A model generated the notes under the pieces. It worked only from the letters and a program-made list of their open reading frames with translations. It had not been told where the DNA came from and made no database searches. The position numbers and the translations under genes were made by a program. From JAHIQC01 sp964565645 (lineage in GTDB: Bacteria > Actinomycetota > Coriobacteriia > Anaerosomatales > JAHIQC01), in contig CAZMFQ010000011.1 of NCBI GenBank assembly GCA_964565645.1, positions 1-64,000 of the forward strand: 64,000 bases of DNA, written 5' to 3'. Below are positions 1 through 7,514 of the stretch, one piece after another; within the stretch, counting starts at the first letter, position 1, and every line of letters begins with the position of its first letter.

Positions 1-59
1 TCGTGGGTCATGACAGCGCGAGGCCTGCGGTTCACAGGTTAAGCGCAGACACGTTCGGC
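1..59 (+). repeat. attC site 0 (partial, long form)
   Basis: Right part of a long-form attC, cut by the window edge. Its right core GTTCGGC (53-59) starts the first full cassette. The rest matches the complete long sites at 4195 and 14390. Confidence 0.85.
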
Positions 60-77
60 AGGCAGGTGACCCAGCGA

Positions 78-689
78 GTGTCGAGACAGAAGTTCGCATC
101 GCCGCATGTACTGCGCGCAGTTGTCCTCGCGGTGTTCGTCGCTCTTGTCACCATCTGCGTGCCCGGATGCGCCGGAGACTCGGCCACCCATTCTTCGTCG
201 GTTGATGTGCCATCGCAGGTTGCGGATTCCCTGGCTGGCCAGACCATCGCATCCGCCGTCACGACTTCGACCGGTCCTGCCGCCGTCGGTCTGGGCGTGC
301 TCGACTCGAGTAGCGGCTCTCGCGATGCGACCTTCGCCGTTGTGACGTGGGTTAGCGTCGACTCGACTCAGACGCGCTTGCTGCATGGCGGGAAGTACTG
401 GGACGTCGTCAACGTCGTCGTTCGAGACAGCGACGGGACCACTGTCTACGACAATGGTGAGACGCTCTCTCAGTTGCGAGGCGGCGGCCCCGTGATCGAG
501 CCTATCGGGGCGGGGACCGTGTTCACGCGCCGCTCCGTGTTCACCTTGGACCGCCCAGGTACGTATGAGGTTGTCGGAGTTGCCCGATTCAGCCTCGGCA
601 AGCCGGGCTTGACGGGCAACACCCTGACTGCGGACCAGTTCGATGAGTACGCTGTGACAACGCCGCCGATCGCCTTGACGGTCAAGTGA
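78..689 (+). CDS. Cassette 1: hypothetical lipoprotein
   Basis: A 203-residue protein of unknown function. I chose GTG 78 because AGGTGA lies 7 nt upstream and any earlier start would lie in or against the attC core. The N terminus is a lipoprotein signal: basic residues, a hydrophobic run, then the lipobox VPGC, followed by a Ser/Thr-rich linker. The rest is soluble and beta-rich, with a YDNGE segment and repeated Gly-Thr-Tyr strands, like an extracellular beta-sandwich. Predicted to be anchored on the outer face of the membrane. Confidence 0.75.
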   Translation: MSRQKFASPHVLRAVVLAVFVALVTICVPGCAGDSATHSSSVDVPSQVADSLAGQTIASAVTTSTGPAAVGLGVLDSSSGSRDATFAVVTWVSVDSTQTRLLHGGKYWDVVNVVVRDSDGTTVYDNGETLSQLRGGGPVIEPIGAGTVFTRRSVFTLDRPGTYEVVGVARFSLGKPGLTGNTLTADQFDEYAVTTPPIALTVK

Positions 690-702
690 GTCGTCGGCTG
701 CT

Positions 703-786
703 GCCGAACTAGCGCTTCGAGCAGACGGCTAGAACCGCTAGACTCATGAAAGCGCTGAGCCGCTGCTCAAGCGCAACACGTTAGAA
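703..786 (+). repeat. attC site 1
   Basis: 84-bp form. Left core GCCGAAC is the reverse complement of GTTCGGC at 53-59, the start of cassette 1. Right core GTTAGAA is at 780. Confidence 0.95.
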
Positions 787-804
787 AGCCACAGGAGGGC
801 ATTG

Positions 805-1191
805 GTGAACCGGGTCTTTGAGTTCGTCAGGTCACTCGCGCTCTTGGTCGGCTATTACGTGGTCTTCGGCCTATTGGGACAGGCCACCGCCATCGGCTTC
901 ATCTCGCTCGCTCAGGACGCGACGTCGATCAGTCTGATCATGTATGTCGCCTCTGCTGCAGCCGCGTTCGCTGCGCTCGCCTGGACTGCGTGGTGGTGTA
1001 GAACCGGCCATGCGCTGAACCCAGCCACCCGCTTCTCGCTCGCTGCGTTCGTCGCTTTCTCCTGCTGGCAATGGACAATCGTCGCACCCCCGGACTGGAA
1101 CCCCATCCCGATTGTCGTCGGGACGGTCGCCTGTTGGGGTTCGGCGTTGGTACTGCTACGGATCAGTAGGCCTGCCGTGCTTTCTAACTAG
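805..1191 (+). CDS. Cassette 2: small integral membrane protein
   Basis: A 128-residue protein with about four hydrophobic segments, presumably in the cytoplasmic membrane. GTG 805 is preferred over TTG 802 because AGGAGG (793-798) is 6 nt from GTG but only 3 from TTG. The stop codon TAG lies inside the attC, so the last Asn-stop codons come from the recombination site. A conserved-looking Pro-Asp-Trp-Asn-Pro-Ile motif before the last helix recurs in cassette 11, suggesting a shared family. Function unknown. Confidence 0.7.
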   Translation: MNRVFEFVRSLALLVGYYVVFGLLGQATAIGFISLAQDATSISLIMYVASAAAAFAALAWTAWWCRTGHALNPATRFSLAAFVAFSCWQWTIVAPPDWNPIPIVVGTVACWGSALVLLRISRPAVLSN

Positions 1192-1265
1192 CGCTTCGAG
1201 CAGACGGCCAGAACCGCTAGACTCATGAGAGCGCTGAGCCGCTGCTCAAGCGCAACACGTTCGAT
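1182..1265 (+). repeat. attC site 2
   Basis: 84-bp form. Left core TTCTAAC mirrors cassette 2's GTTAGAA. Right core GTTCGAT starts cassette 3. Confidence 0.95.
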
Positions 1266-1284
1266 GGACGACAGGGGGCTTTGC

Positions 1285-1800
1285 ATGCAGACAGCATCTG
1301 AGGCCGTGTCGTCTGAGGCAGGCGTTGTCGTCGAGGGTCCGTACGATGTCACTCCCATGCGGTCGTTCGCTGTGTTCCTCGGGGTCATCAGCGTCCTGTT
1401 CACGCTGTGTTCCGTGGCCGTTCTGTTCGTAGTCGACTCCGCGATCGGCCGCGCCCTCTTCTCGGTGGTGGCCATCACCTTCGGAGGACTCGGGTATCTC
1501 AGCTTCTCGGCGCCGCATCGCGGCAACCGGTGGCAGTTCGACGATCACCGCTGGGCGGAGAGCGACCCAATCAACGGACGGACCCGGGAGATAGAGTGGC
1601 AGCGGGTCAGGCGAGTGAGGTTCTTGCAGGTCGAGCATGCGCGATTCATCGTCGTTGACCTCTCGGACGGTCAATCGGAGAACGTGGCGCTCGGACTGCT
1701 TCGTCCTCGGATGGAGGCAGAACTGGCGCGGCAGTTCTGTCGGTATGTCGCGCCGGACCTGGTCGACTCCGAAGTGCTTGCGTTGTCAGGCGGAGCCTGA
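1285..1800 (+). CDS. Cassette 3: membrane protein with PH-like C-terminal part
   Basis: A 171-residue protein. ATG 1285 has AGGGGG 6 nt upstream; the open frame extends back into the attC but those codons belong to the site. Two transmembrane helices (about residues 26-48 and 55-74) precede a soluble domain of alternating strands ending in a helix. This order (two helices, then a pleckstrin-homology-like beta domain) is common among small bacterial membrane proteins of unknown role; the fold is inferred. Cassette 26 has a similar layout. Confidence 0.7.
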   Translation: MQTASEAVSSEAGVVVEGPYDVTPMRSFAVFLGVISVLFTLCSVAVLFVVDSAIGRALFSVVAITFGGLGYLSFSAPHRGNRWQFDDHRWAESDPINGRTREIEWQRVRRVRFLQVEHARFIVVDLSDGQSENVALGLLRPRMEAELARQFCRYVAPDLVDSEVLALSGGA

Positions 1801-1830
1801 TGCGAGGTGCGCACAGGGTCGACGCCAGCC

Positions 1831-1914
1831 ATCGAACAAAGGCATCGAGCGGACGGCGTCAGGTAGTATCAACCTGAGCGGTCTTGACCGCCGCTCATGC
1901 CTAACACGTTCGAC
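1831..1914 (+). repeat. attC site 3 (singleton form)
   Basis: Left core ATCGAAC exactly mirrors cassette 3's GTTCGAT and right core is GTTCGAC. The internal sequence differs from the main family, but the ends still pair. Confidence 0.9.
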
Positions 1915-1940
1915 ATGCTGTGGTCGCTCAAGGGGGATTC

Positions 1941-2594
1941 GTGGCATCACCACGCTGGTGGAATACCGAGCTCCACAAGACGTCGGTGGCGTTCTACGCG
2001 CTCCTGAACACTTTCGCATCGGCAGGCGTTCCCTGTCTCTTCATATACGCCGGCTGGTTCATGGAGACACTCAGGGGCGAACCCATTCCGCAGGTACCTC
2101 CGTGGATGATTCTCGTGTGTGCTGCAACGTTCGTGTACTACGTTGTCTGGCTTGACTCGCGCCTCCCTGCGGTATTGAAGTTGCGCGAGCTTGTTGTCGA
2201 AGACGGTGACTACATCTTCCGTGCGCAAGCCAATGCCGCATTCGGTGGTCGTTTTGGGCTTATGATCCCGTTGCTGGGACTGGCACGAGCAATGATGATC
2301 GGCCTCGCTTTGTTCGGGGTTGTGTTCGCGGCGACGTTCTTTGGGGAAGGCTCGGGCCTTGCCTGGCTCGGACTCGGCATGGTCTTGCTGGCCGGAGCGG
2401 GCAACTGGCTCTCGTATTCGGAAGAGCGGTTGGAGATGAACGCCGCACTCGATGCTTTCGCCAAGTCCCATGGGGCTGATGACGGGCCACTGCTCGATGT
2501 GGCGACGGCTATTCGGAGCAGGATCGTGGTGCCCGGTCGTGAGTCCGCGTCTGATGTCGAACTAGCGCTTCGAGCAGACGGCCAGGAGCGCTAG
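1941..2594 (+). CDS. Cassette 4: membrane protein with attC-encoded C-terminal tail
   Basis: A 217-residue hypothetical protein from GTG 1941, which has an AGGGGG upstream. Hydrophobic segments lie near residues 18-40, 50-65, 105-130 and 135-155, so it is likely a polytopic membrane protein with a cytoplasmic C terminus. It has no stop before the recombination site: the last dozen codons, ending ALRADGQER, are read from the attC, and the stop is the TAG in the attC's CGCTAG. The tail would change if the cassette gained a different attC. Function unknown. Confidence 0.65.
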   Translation: MASPRWWNTELHKTSVAFYALLNTFASAGVPCLFIYAGWFMETLRGEPIPQVPPWMILVCAATFVYYVVWLDSRLPAVLKLRELVVEDGDYIFRAQANAAFGGRFGLMIPLLGLARAMMIGLALFGVVFAATFFGEGSGLAWLGLGMVLLAGAGNWLSYSEERLEMNAALDAFAKSHGADDGPLLDVATAIRSRIVVPGRESASDVELALRADGQER

Positions 2595-2639
2595 ACTCAT
2601 GAGAGCGCTGAGCCGCTGCTCAAGCGCAACACGTTAGGC
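2556..2639 (+). repeat. attC site 4
   Basis: 84-bp form overlapping the 3' end of the cassette 4 gene. Left core GTCGAAC mirrors GTTCGAC; right core GTTAGGC. Confidence 0.95.
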
Positions 2640-2656
2640 GTAGAAGGGCGAGTGAC

Positions 2657-3574
2657 TTGGGGGGCGATCCGCGAAGCGATTCAGAGCGTGTCGAGGACTT
2701 CTTCTCCCAGGAGGAGGGGCCCGATGCGACGGGGCGCCCCTCGGGGGGAGCCGCGAGTGACGTCGTTCAGACCGTGCCTTCGCCCGGCTATCGAGTCGGT
2801 GTGAGCGCCATGTTCGTCCTCGTCCTTCTCTTGGACGTCCTCATCACTCCGCGACCGGACTCCTCGGCCTTTGCGGGAATGAGGCCGTCGTGGTTCGCGG
2901 GACTCGCGCTCTGCGCGTTCGGTCTGTGGGTTTGGCGCATGATGGACCGACGTACCGCCAGTATCACGCCGCGCGCACGAATGTACATGCTTCTCTCAAT
3001 CATGCTGGGACCGGTCCTCGCGCGATTCATGACAGCACTTGGCCCAGACATCGCCGCATTCGTTCTCGGCTCACTCGCCGCAATCCTGATTTGGCTGGCA
3101 ATGCTCATTGGTGCTCCACGTACCGCCGGTGAAGGATCCGGTCAATCGGCTCCTTCCGTCGTTGACCTGCTGCCAGCGCGCACGGTACTGAGGCCTCGCG
3201 ACTTCATGGACTGGATCGGAGCGTTCCTGTTCACGGGAGCGGGCGGGTACCTGCTCGTGACGATCCCCGCAGCGCAGCCGGACGCGGCGGCGCGCATCCC
3301 GGCGTGGCTTGTCGGCGCCGCCCTTGCGGCGGTCAGCCACATCACCATGACGCAGTGGGGAAGTCGACGGTTGCGCCCGTTGCCGTCATTGTGGTTTCCC
3401 CTCATCTTCATGGCCCTGTTCGTGGGACTCGCACTAGCTGTCCGAACGGGGACGGCGGTCACACTCGCAGTTGATCTGTTCATCTCGTCCATCGTCGTGT
3501 TCGTCACCCTTGAAGGCGCGTTCCACATCTGGAGGTTGATCCGCTCACCCCGGGCGCAGCGCGTTCACGCCTAA
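2657..3574 (+). CDS. Cassette 5: polytopic membrane protein
   Basis: A 305-residue protein of unknown function. TTG 2657 is the first usable start after the core, with GAAGGG about 8 nt upstream. An acidic, disordered N-terminal segment of about 45 residues precedes roughly eight hydrophobic helices, with a charged loop in the middle (about residues 155-180). The stop TAA coincides with the left core of attC 5. It is one of the largest single cassette genes here. No family recognised; a transport or sensory role cannot be argued from sequence. Confidence 0.65.
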   Translation: MGGDPRSDSERVEDFFSQEEGPDATGRPSGGAASDVVQTVPSPGYRVGVSAMFVLVLLLDVLITPRPDSSAFAGMRPSWFAGLALCAFGLWVWRMMDRRTASITPRARMYMLLSIMLGPVLARFMTALGPDIAAFVLGSLAAILIWLAMLIGAPRTAGEGSGQSAPSVVDLLPARTVLRPRDFMDWIGAFLFTGAGGYLLVTIPAAQPDAAARIPAWLVGAALAAVSHITMTQWGSRRLRPLPSLWFPLIFMALFVGLALAVRTGTAVTLAVDLFISSIVVFVTLEGAFHIWRLIRSPRAQRVHA

Positions 3575-3653
3575 CAATGGCATCGAGCAGAACGCCAGGA
3601 GGTAGACTGACCTGTAAGGCATAGGGCGTCTGCTCATGCCAAACACGTTAGGC
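3569..3653 (+). repeat. attC site 5 (singleton form)
   Basis: 85 bp. Left core GCCTAAC mirrors GTTAGGC; right core GTTAGGC. The internal arms differ from the main family. Confidence 0.9.
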
Positions 3654-3671
3654 TGGCAAAGGGTGGGCTGG

Positions 3672-4190
3672 ATGAGACTTGCGGTTGTCGCATTCCCACA
3701 GTTGGATCCGGAAGCCCTCGCTGCAGTCGAGTCCTTTCGTGCCCGTCACGACCCAATGGCGCAGCGTATCCAGGCGCACCTCACGATGGTCTTCCCGGCG
3801 GATGCCGATGCCGCTTCTTTGGCGGCTGAGATTCGCCTGGTCGCGGCTTCGAGTGCACCCGTGGACGTCACACTTGCTGACATCGATGTGTCGACCGGTA
3901 TCGACGGCAGAAGCTACGTGCTCCTCGAGGCTGTCGGCGGCCGTCCCTCTATCGAGAAGATGCACGATCGGCTGTACTCCGGGATGCTCGCGGATCAACT
4001 TCGCCACGATGTCGAGTATGTCCCGCACGTAACACTGGCTGTCAGCGAGGACCCGGAGGAAGCCGCGAGGTTGGCAGATGGTCTACTCGCATCCTGGAGT
4101 CCTGTGTCGGGTCGCATTGTCGAACTCGTGCTCTTGGATCTTGAGCGCGATCCCTTCCGCACTGTCGAGGTGTTCTCGCTCGGCGGGTGA
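3672..4190 (+). CDS. Cassette 6: 2H phosphoesterase superfamily (2'-5' RNA ligase-like)
   Basis: A 172-residue protein carrying the two signature motifs of 2H phosphoesterases: HLT at residues 36-38 and HVT at 119-121, spaced about 80 residues apart as in LigT/YjcG-like members. In this family the paired histidines act on cyclic phosphodiester or 2'-5' bonds in RNA or nucleotides. ATG 3672 is used because the frame upstream runs into the attC. Stand-alone; the substrate is unknown, but roles in RNA repair or degrading cyclic-nucleotide signals are known in the superfamily. Confidence 0.85.
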   Translation: MRLAVVAFPQLDPEALAAVESFRARHDPMAQRIQAHLTMVFPADADAASLAAEIRLVAASSAPVDVTLADIDVSTGIDGRSYVLLEAVGGRPSIEKMHDRLYSGMLADQLRHDVEYVPHVTLAVSEDPEEAARLADGLLASWSPVSGRIVELVLLDLERDPFRTVEVFSLGG

Positions 4191-4194
4191 GGCA

Positions 4195-4300
4195 GCCTAA
4201 CACGCGCTTCAACCTGATGAACCTTGGCCGTGTCAGGTATCGTGAGTAGCGACAGCGCGCGAGGCCTGCGGTTCACAGGTTAAGCGCAGACACGTTAGGC
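4195..4300 (+). repeat. attC site 6 (long form)
   Basis: 106-bp long form, also seen at 14390. Left core GCCTAAC mirrors GTTAGGC; right core GTTAGGC. Confidence 0.93.
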
Positions 4301-4314
4301 CGAATGGAGTGCCC

Positions 4315-4842
4315 ATGTATCGCCGAACGCGTGCTCTGACTGCGACGGTTCTCGTCTGTCTCTTGCTCATAGGTACCGTAGCCTGTACCCGTAGCAGCGG
4401 GAGCGAAGGCTCGGAAGCGCCGGACGGCCCGATGATACTTGGCCCCTACTCCGCCGACGTGGCGGTTCACCTCGGTGACGTCACCATCATGGTCACTGAT
4501 GTTCAAGTGCTCGAAGCAACCGCAACGGCCGGCTCATTCGTCTACGGGCTCTCAAACCGTCCGGGAGAAGCCGCACCAGAAGGCAGCCGGTTCGTCGACA
4601 TCACAGTGCAGGTGGACGATCCGGCCCGACGATACTTCGAGGCCGGTGGTCTGTTCACCTCACCGGTGGTCTTGGCTGACGGCGAACGGGTCGAGGTCGG
4701 GGAGCGCGCACGTAGCGGTGGCGATAGCCCGCTCATCGAGGAGCGTATGGAGTTCGCTGTTCCAGAGACAGCCCGCGATGTTGTGTTGCAGCTTCCGCTT
4801 AGCGGGGAGTCGACGGCTGTCCCTTCCTTTCGCTTGTGGTAG
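4315..4842 (+). CDS. Cassette 7: hypothetical lipoprotein
   Basis: A 175-residue protein. ATG 4315 follows GGAG by 5 nt. The signal peptide ends in the lipobox TVAC (Cys about residue 24), followed by a Ser/Gly/Glu-rich linker. The remainder is a beta-rich domain similar in texture to the extracellular immunoglobulin-like domains of DUF4352-type lipoproteins (strands alternating with acidic turns, a segment starting RFVDITVQV). That resemblance is my inference. Confidence 0.7.
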   Translation: MYRRTRALTATVLVCLLLIGTVACTRSSGSEGSEAPDGPMILGPYSADVAVHLGDVTIMVTDVQVLEATATAGSFVYGLSNRPGEAAPEGSRFVDITVQVDDPARRYFEAGGLFTSPVVLADGERVEVGERARSGGDSPLIEERMEFAVPETARDVVLQLPLSGESTAVPSFRLW

Positions 4843-4846
4843 ATCG

Positions 4847-4930
4847 GCCTAACTAGCGCTTCGAGCAGACGGCCAGGAGCGCTAGACTCATGAGAGCGCT
4901 GAGCCGCTGCTCAAGCGCAACACGTTAGCG
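4847..4930 (+). repeat. attC site 7
   Basis: 84-bp form. Left core GCCTAAC mirrors cassette 7; right core GTTAGCG starts cassette 8. Confidence 0.95.
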
Positions 4931-4936
4931 GGACGC

Positions 4937-5341
4937 CTAGACGCGTTTCGCGCTGTGCGAGCGGATCCAGTCCGCGAGTGTCGGCTCATCGAGTGTCCCG
5001 GAGGCCAGAGCGACCATCGTGGTCACTACTTCGGACTCCTCGGCGGTGAACTCGAGACCGTTGAGTCCCAGGAACACCGCCATCGCCACGAAGGCCACAC
5101 GTTTGTTGCCGTCGACGTAGGGATGATTGCTCGACAGCCCGAACCCGTACGCTGCAGCAAGCCCGGCCAAGTCCGTCGACGGTTCATGCGCCAGCTTCTG
5201 GCGTGGGCGAGCGAGTGCGGATTCGAGCAGGTCCTCGTCTCGCAGTCCCGGCAGCCCTCCATGGGTGAGCAGCATGTCGGTGTGCACTGCGTCGATGACC
5301 ACCCGCGTGACCCAGCGCGGTTCTTGTTTGCTGTGAGCCAT
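4937..5341 (-). CDS. doc: Cassette 8: Doc-type toxin (Fic/Doc fold)
   Basis: A 134-residue Doc family protein. The diagnostic motif HPYVDGNKR (His73 onward) matches the Fic/Doc HxFxx(D/N)GNKR active-site loop. Doc of phage P1 phosphorylates elongation factor Tu and halts translation. It starts 3 nt after the antitoxin stop, so the two are co-transcribed against the array direction from a promoter inside the cassette. A second, nearly identical copy is at 23062-23466 (about ten residue differences), so the module occurs twice in the array. Likely a stabiliser of the array, as known for integron toxin-antitoxin cassettes. Confidence 0.93.
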   Translation of the reverse strand: MAHSKQEPRWVTRVVIDAVHTDMLLTHGGLPGLRDEDLLESALARPRQKLAHEPSTDLAGLAAAYGFGLSSNHPYVDGNKRVAFVAMAVFLGLNGLEFTAEESEVVTTMVALASGTLDEPTLADWIRSHSAKRV

Positions 5342-5344
5342 GGG

Positions 5345-5572
5345 CTACTTGGCCAGTTCGCGCAATGCGTTGCGGTACGTGCGGGCCACGCTTGATGCGA
5401 TCGCGAGCGCTTCTTCGGTGTCAGGATCGTAGGGGGTGAGCAGGATCCCGCGCTCCGTCTCGATGGCGATCACCGTGTCGCCGGCCTCGAGCTTGAGCCT
5501 GTCTGCCATGTCCTTGGGCAGCGTGGCGGCGATGGAGCCGCCGGCGCGCCGCAGTTTCACTCCCTGGGTCAT
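5345..5572 (-). CDS. Cassette 8: AbrB/SpoVT-fold antitoxin to Doc
   Basis: A 75-residue protein. The N-terminal half has the swapped-hairpin pattern KLRRAGGSIAATLP followed by LKLEAGDTV, typical of AbrB/MazE-like DNA-binding antitoxins. The C-terminal helix would wrap the toxin. ATG 5572 is chosen because GGAGG lies about 7 nt upstream; the frame extends further back through the operator. It sits directly upstream of doc and probably represses its own promoter through the inverted repeat at 5605-5622. Pairing an AbrB fold with Doc, rather than the classical Phd fold, is noteworthy. Confidence 0.88.
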   Translation of the reverse strand: MTQGVKLRRAGGSIAATLPKDMADRLKLEAGDTVIAIETERGILLTPYDPDTEEALAIASSVARTYRNALRELAK

Positions 5573-5604
5573 CTTTGAGCCTCCGTAGATGGGTTGCATG
5601 GATT

Positions 5605-5622
5605 GTAGCATACTTGTGCTAC
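5605..5622 (-). promoter_or_regulatory. Inverted-repeat operator for the doc module
   Basis: GTAGCA, 6 nt, TGCTAC, in an AT-rich patch 33 nt upstream of the antitoxin start. A -10-like TACAAT on the minus strand overlaps it. The same repeat is retained at 23731-23748, supporting function as an autoregulatory operator. Confidence 0.75.
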
Positions 5623-5631
5623 ACAACCGCC

Positions 5632-5715
5632 CGCTAACTAGCGCTTCGAGCAGACGGCCAGGAGCGCTAGACTCATGAGAGCGCTGAGCCGCTGCTCAAG
5701 CGCAACACGTTAGAC
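5632..5715 (+). repeat. attC site 8
   Basis: 84-bp form. Left core CGCTAAC mirrors GTTAGCG; right core GTTAGAC. The genes of this cassette run opposite to the site. Confidence 0.95.
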
Positions 5716-5748
5716 CCACTGACTGCATTCGCCGCGAGGTAGGGACCC

Positions 5749-6138
5749 ATGGATCTGCTTCCTCACGAGGACAAGCTGATGCGTTGTCTGCTCTCGGGTG
5801 ATGACCCTATCCTGGCGGCCCTCCGTGCCCAGTACGATCAGGCAATCGTCGTTGATCGTGAGTACACCCGCTCGGGATTCTTCACGACGTTCCACGTCCC
5901 GCAAGACCTCCAGGCTGTCGTGCCTGCAGAGTTGCACATCGGCGATGTATGGTTCGATCGTGACGATGATGATGCTGGCGGGGAGGCGATCTTGTTCGTC
6001 AGTTCCGGACGTCTCGCCGTGCTCGAAGGCGTTGCCAGAAGTGGGGTCTGGCCGGAGGACGCGCTCGTAGGGGACATCCACTACTTCGGCGAGTCGAGAG
6101 ACCTTGCCGCGTTGCGGGAGTCGTGGGGGGGGGTCTAA
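5749..6138 (+). CDS. Cassette 9: hypothetical soluble protein
   Basis: A 129-residue acidic cytoplasmic-type protein without signal or membrane segments. ATG 5749 has a GAGGTAGGGA ribosome-binding region. The N-terminal helical part (LMRCLLSGDDPILAALRAQY) is followed by strands with the patterns GFFTTFHVP and ELHIGDVWFD. The TAA stop is within the attC left core. Family not recognised. Confidence 0.65.
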   Translation: MDLLPHEDKLMRCLLSGDDPILAALRAQYDQAIVVDREYTRSGFFTTFHVPQDLQAVVPAELHIGDVWFDRDDDDAGGEAILFVSSGRLAVLEGVARSGVWPEDALVGDIHYFGESRDLAALRESWGGV

Positions 6139-6216
6139 CTAGCGCTTCGAGCAGACGGCCAGGAGCGCTAGACTCATGAAAGCGCTGAGCCGCTGCTCAA
6201 GCGCAACACGTTAGAA
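6133..6216 (+). repeat. attC site 9
   Basis: 84-bp form. Left core GTCTAAC mirrors GTTAGAC; right core GTTAGAA. Confidence 0.95.
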
Positions 6217-6296
6217 CCACCACGACAAGTCACGATGTCAGTCATCGGCGGTATGATGTTCTCGTGAGCATCGAACCCCCTGTGAGGTGAACTGCG

Positions 6297-6521
6297 ATGA
6301 CCATCGAAGAATTGAAGCGCGAGGCACTGCGGCTCGACCCATCGGGTCGTGCTGATCTCGCCCGCGAGCTGCTCGAGAGTCTTGATGACCTACCTGAGTC
6401 GGAAGTCGAGCGCCTCTGGCTTGAAGAGGCTGAGCGCCGCCGGGTCGAGGTTCAGTCCGGCAACGTGACTCCGGTCCCGATGGATGAGGTCTTCGCAAGA
6501 GCGCGGGCAGCTCGCGCATGA
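6297..6521 (+). CDS. Cassette 10: addiction-module antitoxin (PF09720-like)
   Basis: A 74-residue helical protein of the addiction-module component family found next to RelE/ParE toxins. Recognisable features are the leading helix MTIEELKREALRL, the LARELLESLDDLPESEVERLW stretch, and the ELSxE-type acidic C-terminal half. ATG 6297 follows GAGGTGA. Its stop overlaps the toxin start (ATGA at 6518), implying translational coupling. A TATGAT hexamer at 6252-6257 could be its own -10 element. Confidence 0.85.
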   Translation: MTIEELKREALRLDPSGRADLARELLESLDDLPESEVERLWLEEAERRRVEVQSGNVTPVPMDEVFARARAARA

Positions 6522-6814
6522 GCCACTCGGTTGCGTTCGAGCCCACCGCCTCTCTTGAGCTCAACGAGGCGGCAGACTTCTACGACCTAGAGCGCCCTGG
6601 TTTGGGTACTGAGTTCCTCGACGCAGTCGAAGCCGCACTCATTGTCGTGGCAGACACGCCGGCCGCGTTCCCGATCGAACTGGGCGAGACGCGCAAGCGC
6701 GTCATCAGTCGATTCCCATACTCCATCATGTACTGGTTCGATGACGCTACCGTGCACGTTTCAGCCATCGCGCATCACAGGCAACGACCCCGGTACTGGG
6801 GTGACCGTCCTTAG
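6518..6814 (+). CDS. Cassette 10: ParE/RelE-family toxin
   Basis: A 98-residue type II toxin. The family pattern is visible: an ELNEAADFYD helix, the LGTEFLDAVE helix, and the strands RVISRFPYSIMYW and VHVSAIAHHRQRPRYW. The terminal Arg-Pro-x-Tyr-Trp is typical of this ParE/RelE group. ParE poisons gyrase and RelE cleaves ribosomal mRNA; the target cannot be told here. Overlaps the antitoxin by 4 nt. Confidence 0.9.
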   Translation: MSHSVAFEPTASLELNEAADFYDLERPGLGTEFLDAVEAALIVVADTPAAFPIELGETRKRVISRFPYSIMYWFDDATVHVSAIAHHRQRPRYWGDRP

Positions 6815-6825
6815 CTGTCGTGGGG

Positions 6826-6909
6826 TTCTAACTAGCGCTTCGAGCAGACGGCCAGGAGCGGTATTGTGATGAAAGCGCTGAGCCGCTGCTCAAGCGCAAC
6901 ACGTTGGGC
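6826..6909 (+). repeat. attC site 10
   Basis: 84-bp form. Left core TTCTAAC mirrors GTTAGAA; right core GTTGGGC, an unusual G at the fourth position. Confidence 0.93.
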
Positions 6910-6983
6910 AGACCGATGTGGCGGCGGGCAATCGCGGGATCCAGCAGCCTCACGCCTGAGCGCAAGCCATGAATGGGAGCTAG

Positions 6984-7382
6984 ATGGACTTCAGCAGTTG
7001 GCCAGCTATGGCTTACACGGTCTTGCCGGTCGTCGCATACGCGGGACTCCTGATTGGCGGGGTCTTCGTAGTCTATCGCCTCGTCACAGGGGCCTGGCAC
7101 CCGGCGACCGCGGTTCCCATGGGATGGGCGTTATGCCCGGTCGCGCTCGTCAGTGGCATGATCGTGGCCACCATCGTGACTCCGGACTGGAACCCAATCA
7201 CGATGTTCGTCTTCTGGATCCCATTCTTCACAATCGGCGCGTGGGCGCTCTACTTCTCAGTGTTCACGCAGCGCGGTCTCGACCGGGCGAAGGCCAGTCG
7301 GCGTGCGCTTCTATTGTCAGTTCCTTCGCTGCTCCTGGCCCCCTTGGTTGCGATGGCGGTACTGCTGTTTCCGGGTCTGTGA
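6984..7382 (+). CDS. Cassette 11: four-helix membrane protein
   Basis: A 132-residue protein with four hydrophobic helices (about residues 10-31, 48-66, 72-93 and 105-128). ATG 6984 follows GGGAG. It shares the VTPDWNPI motif and helix order with cassette 2 (PPDWNPI), so the two are probably distant relatives, though overall identity is low. No function assignable. Confidence 0.68.
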   Translation: MDFSSWPAMAYTVLPVVAYAGLLIGGVFVVYRLVTGAWHPATAVPMGWALCPVALVSGMIVATIVTPDWNPITMFVFWIPFFTIGAWALYFSVFTQRGLDRAKASRRALLLSVPSLLLAPLVAMAVLLFPGL

Positions 7383-7399
7383 TGGGCCATCGCTGGCTT

Positions 7400-7483
7400 G
7401 CCCAACTAGCTCTTCGAGCAGACGGCCAGAACCGCTAGACTCATGAAAGCGCTGAGCCGCTGCTCAAGCGCAACACGTTAGGT
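7400..7483 (+). repeat. attC site 11
   Basis: 84-bp form. Left core GCCCAAC exactly mirrors the unusual GTTGGGC, a co-varying change confirming the boundaries. Right core GTTAGGT. Confidence 0.95.
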
Positions 7484-7514
7484 AGGGCGTAGATCGACGG
7501 GGGGCATTCGGGTG

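Noticed and set aside
1225..1284. ATG inside attC sites giving an open frame into the next gene (MRALSRCSSATR-type N termini, also at 15105)
   Set aside because: These residues are translated hairpin sequence repeated at every site. A strong ribosome-binding site precedes a later start in each cassette.
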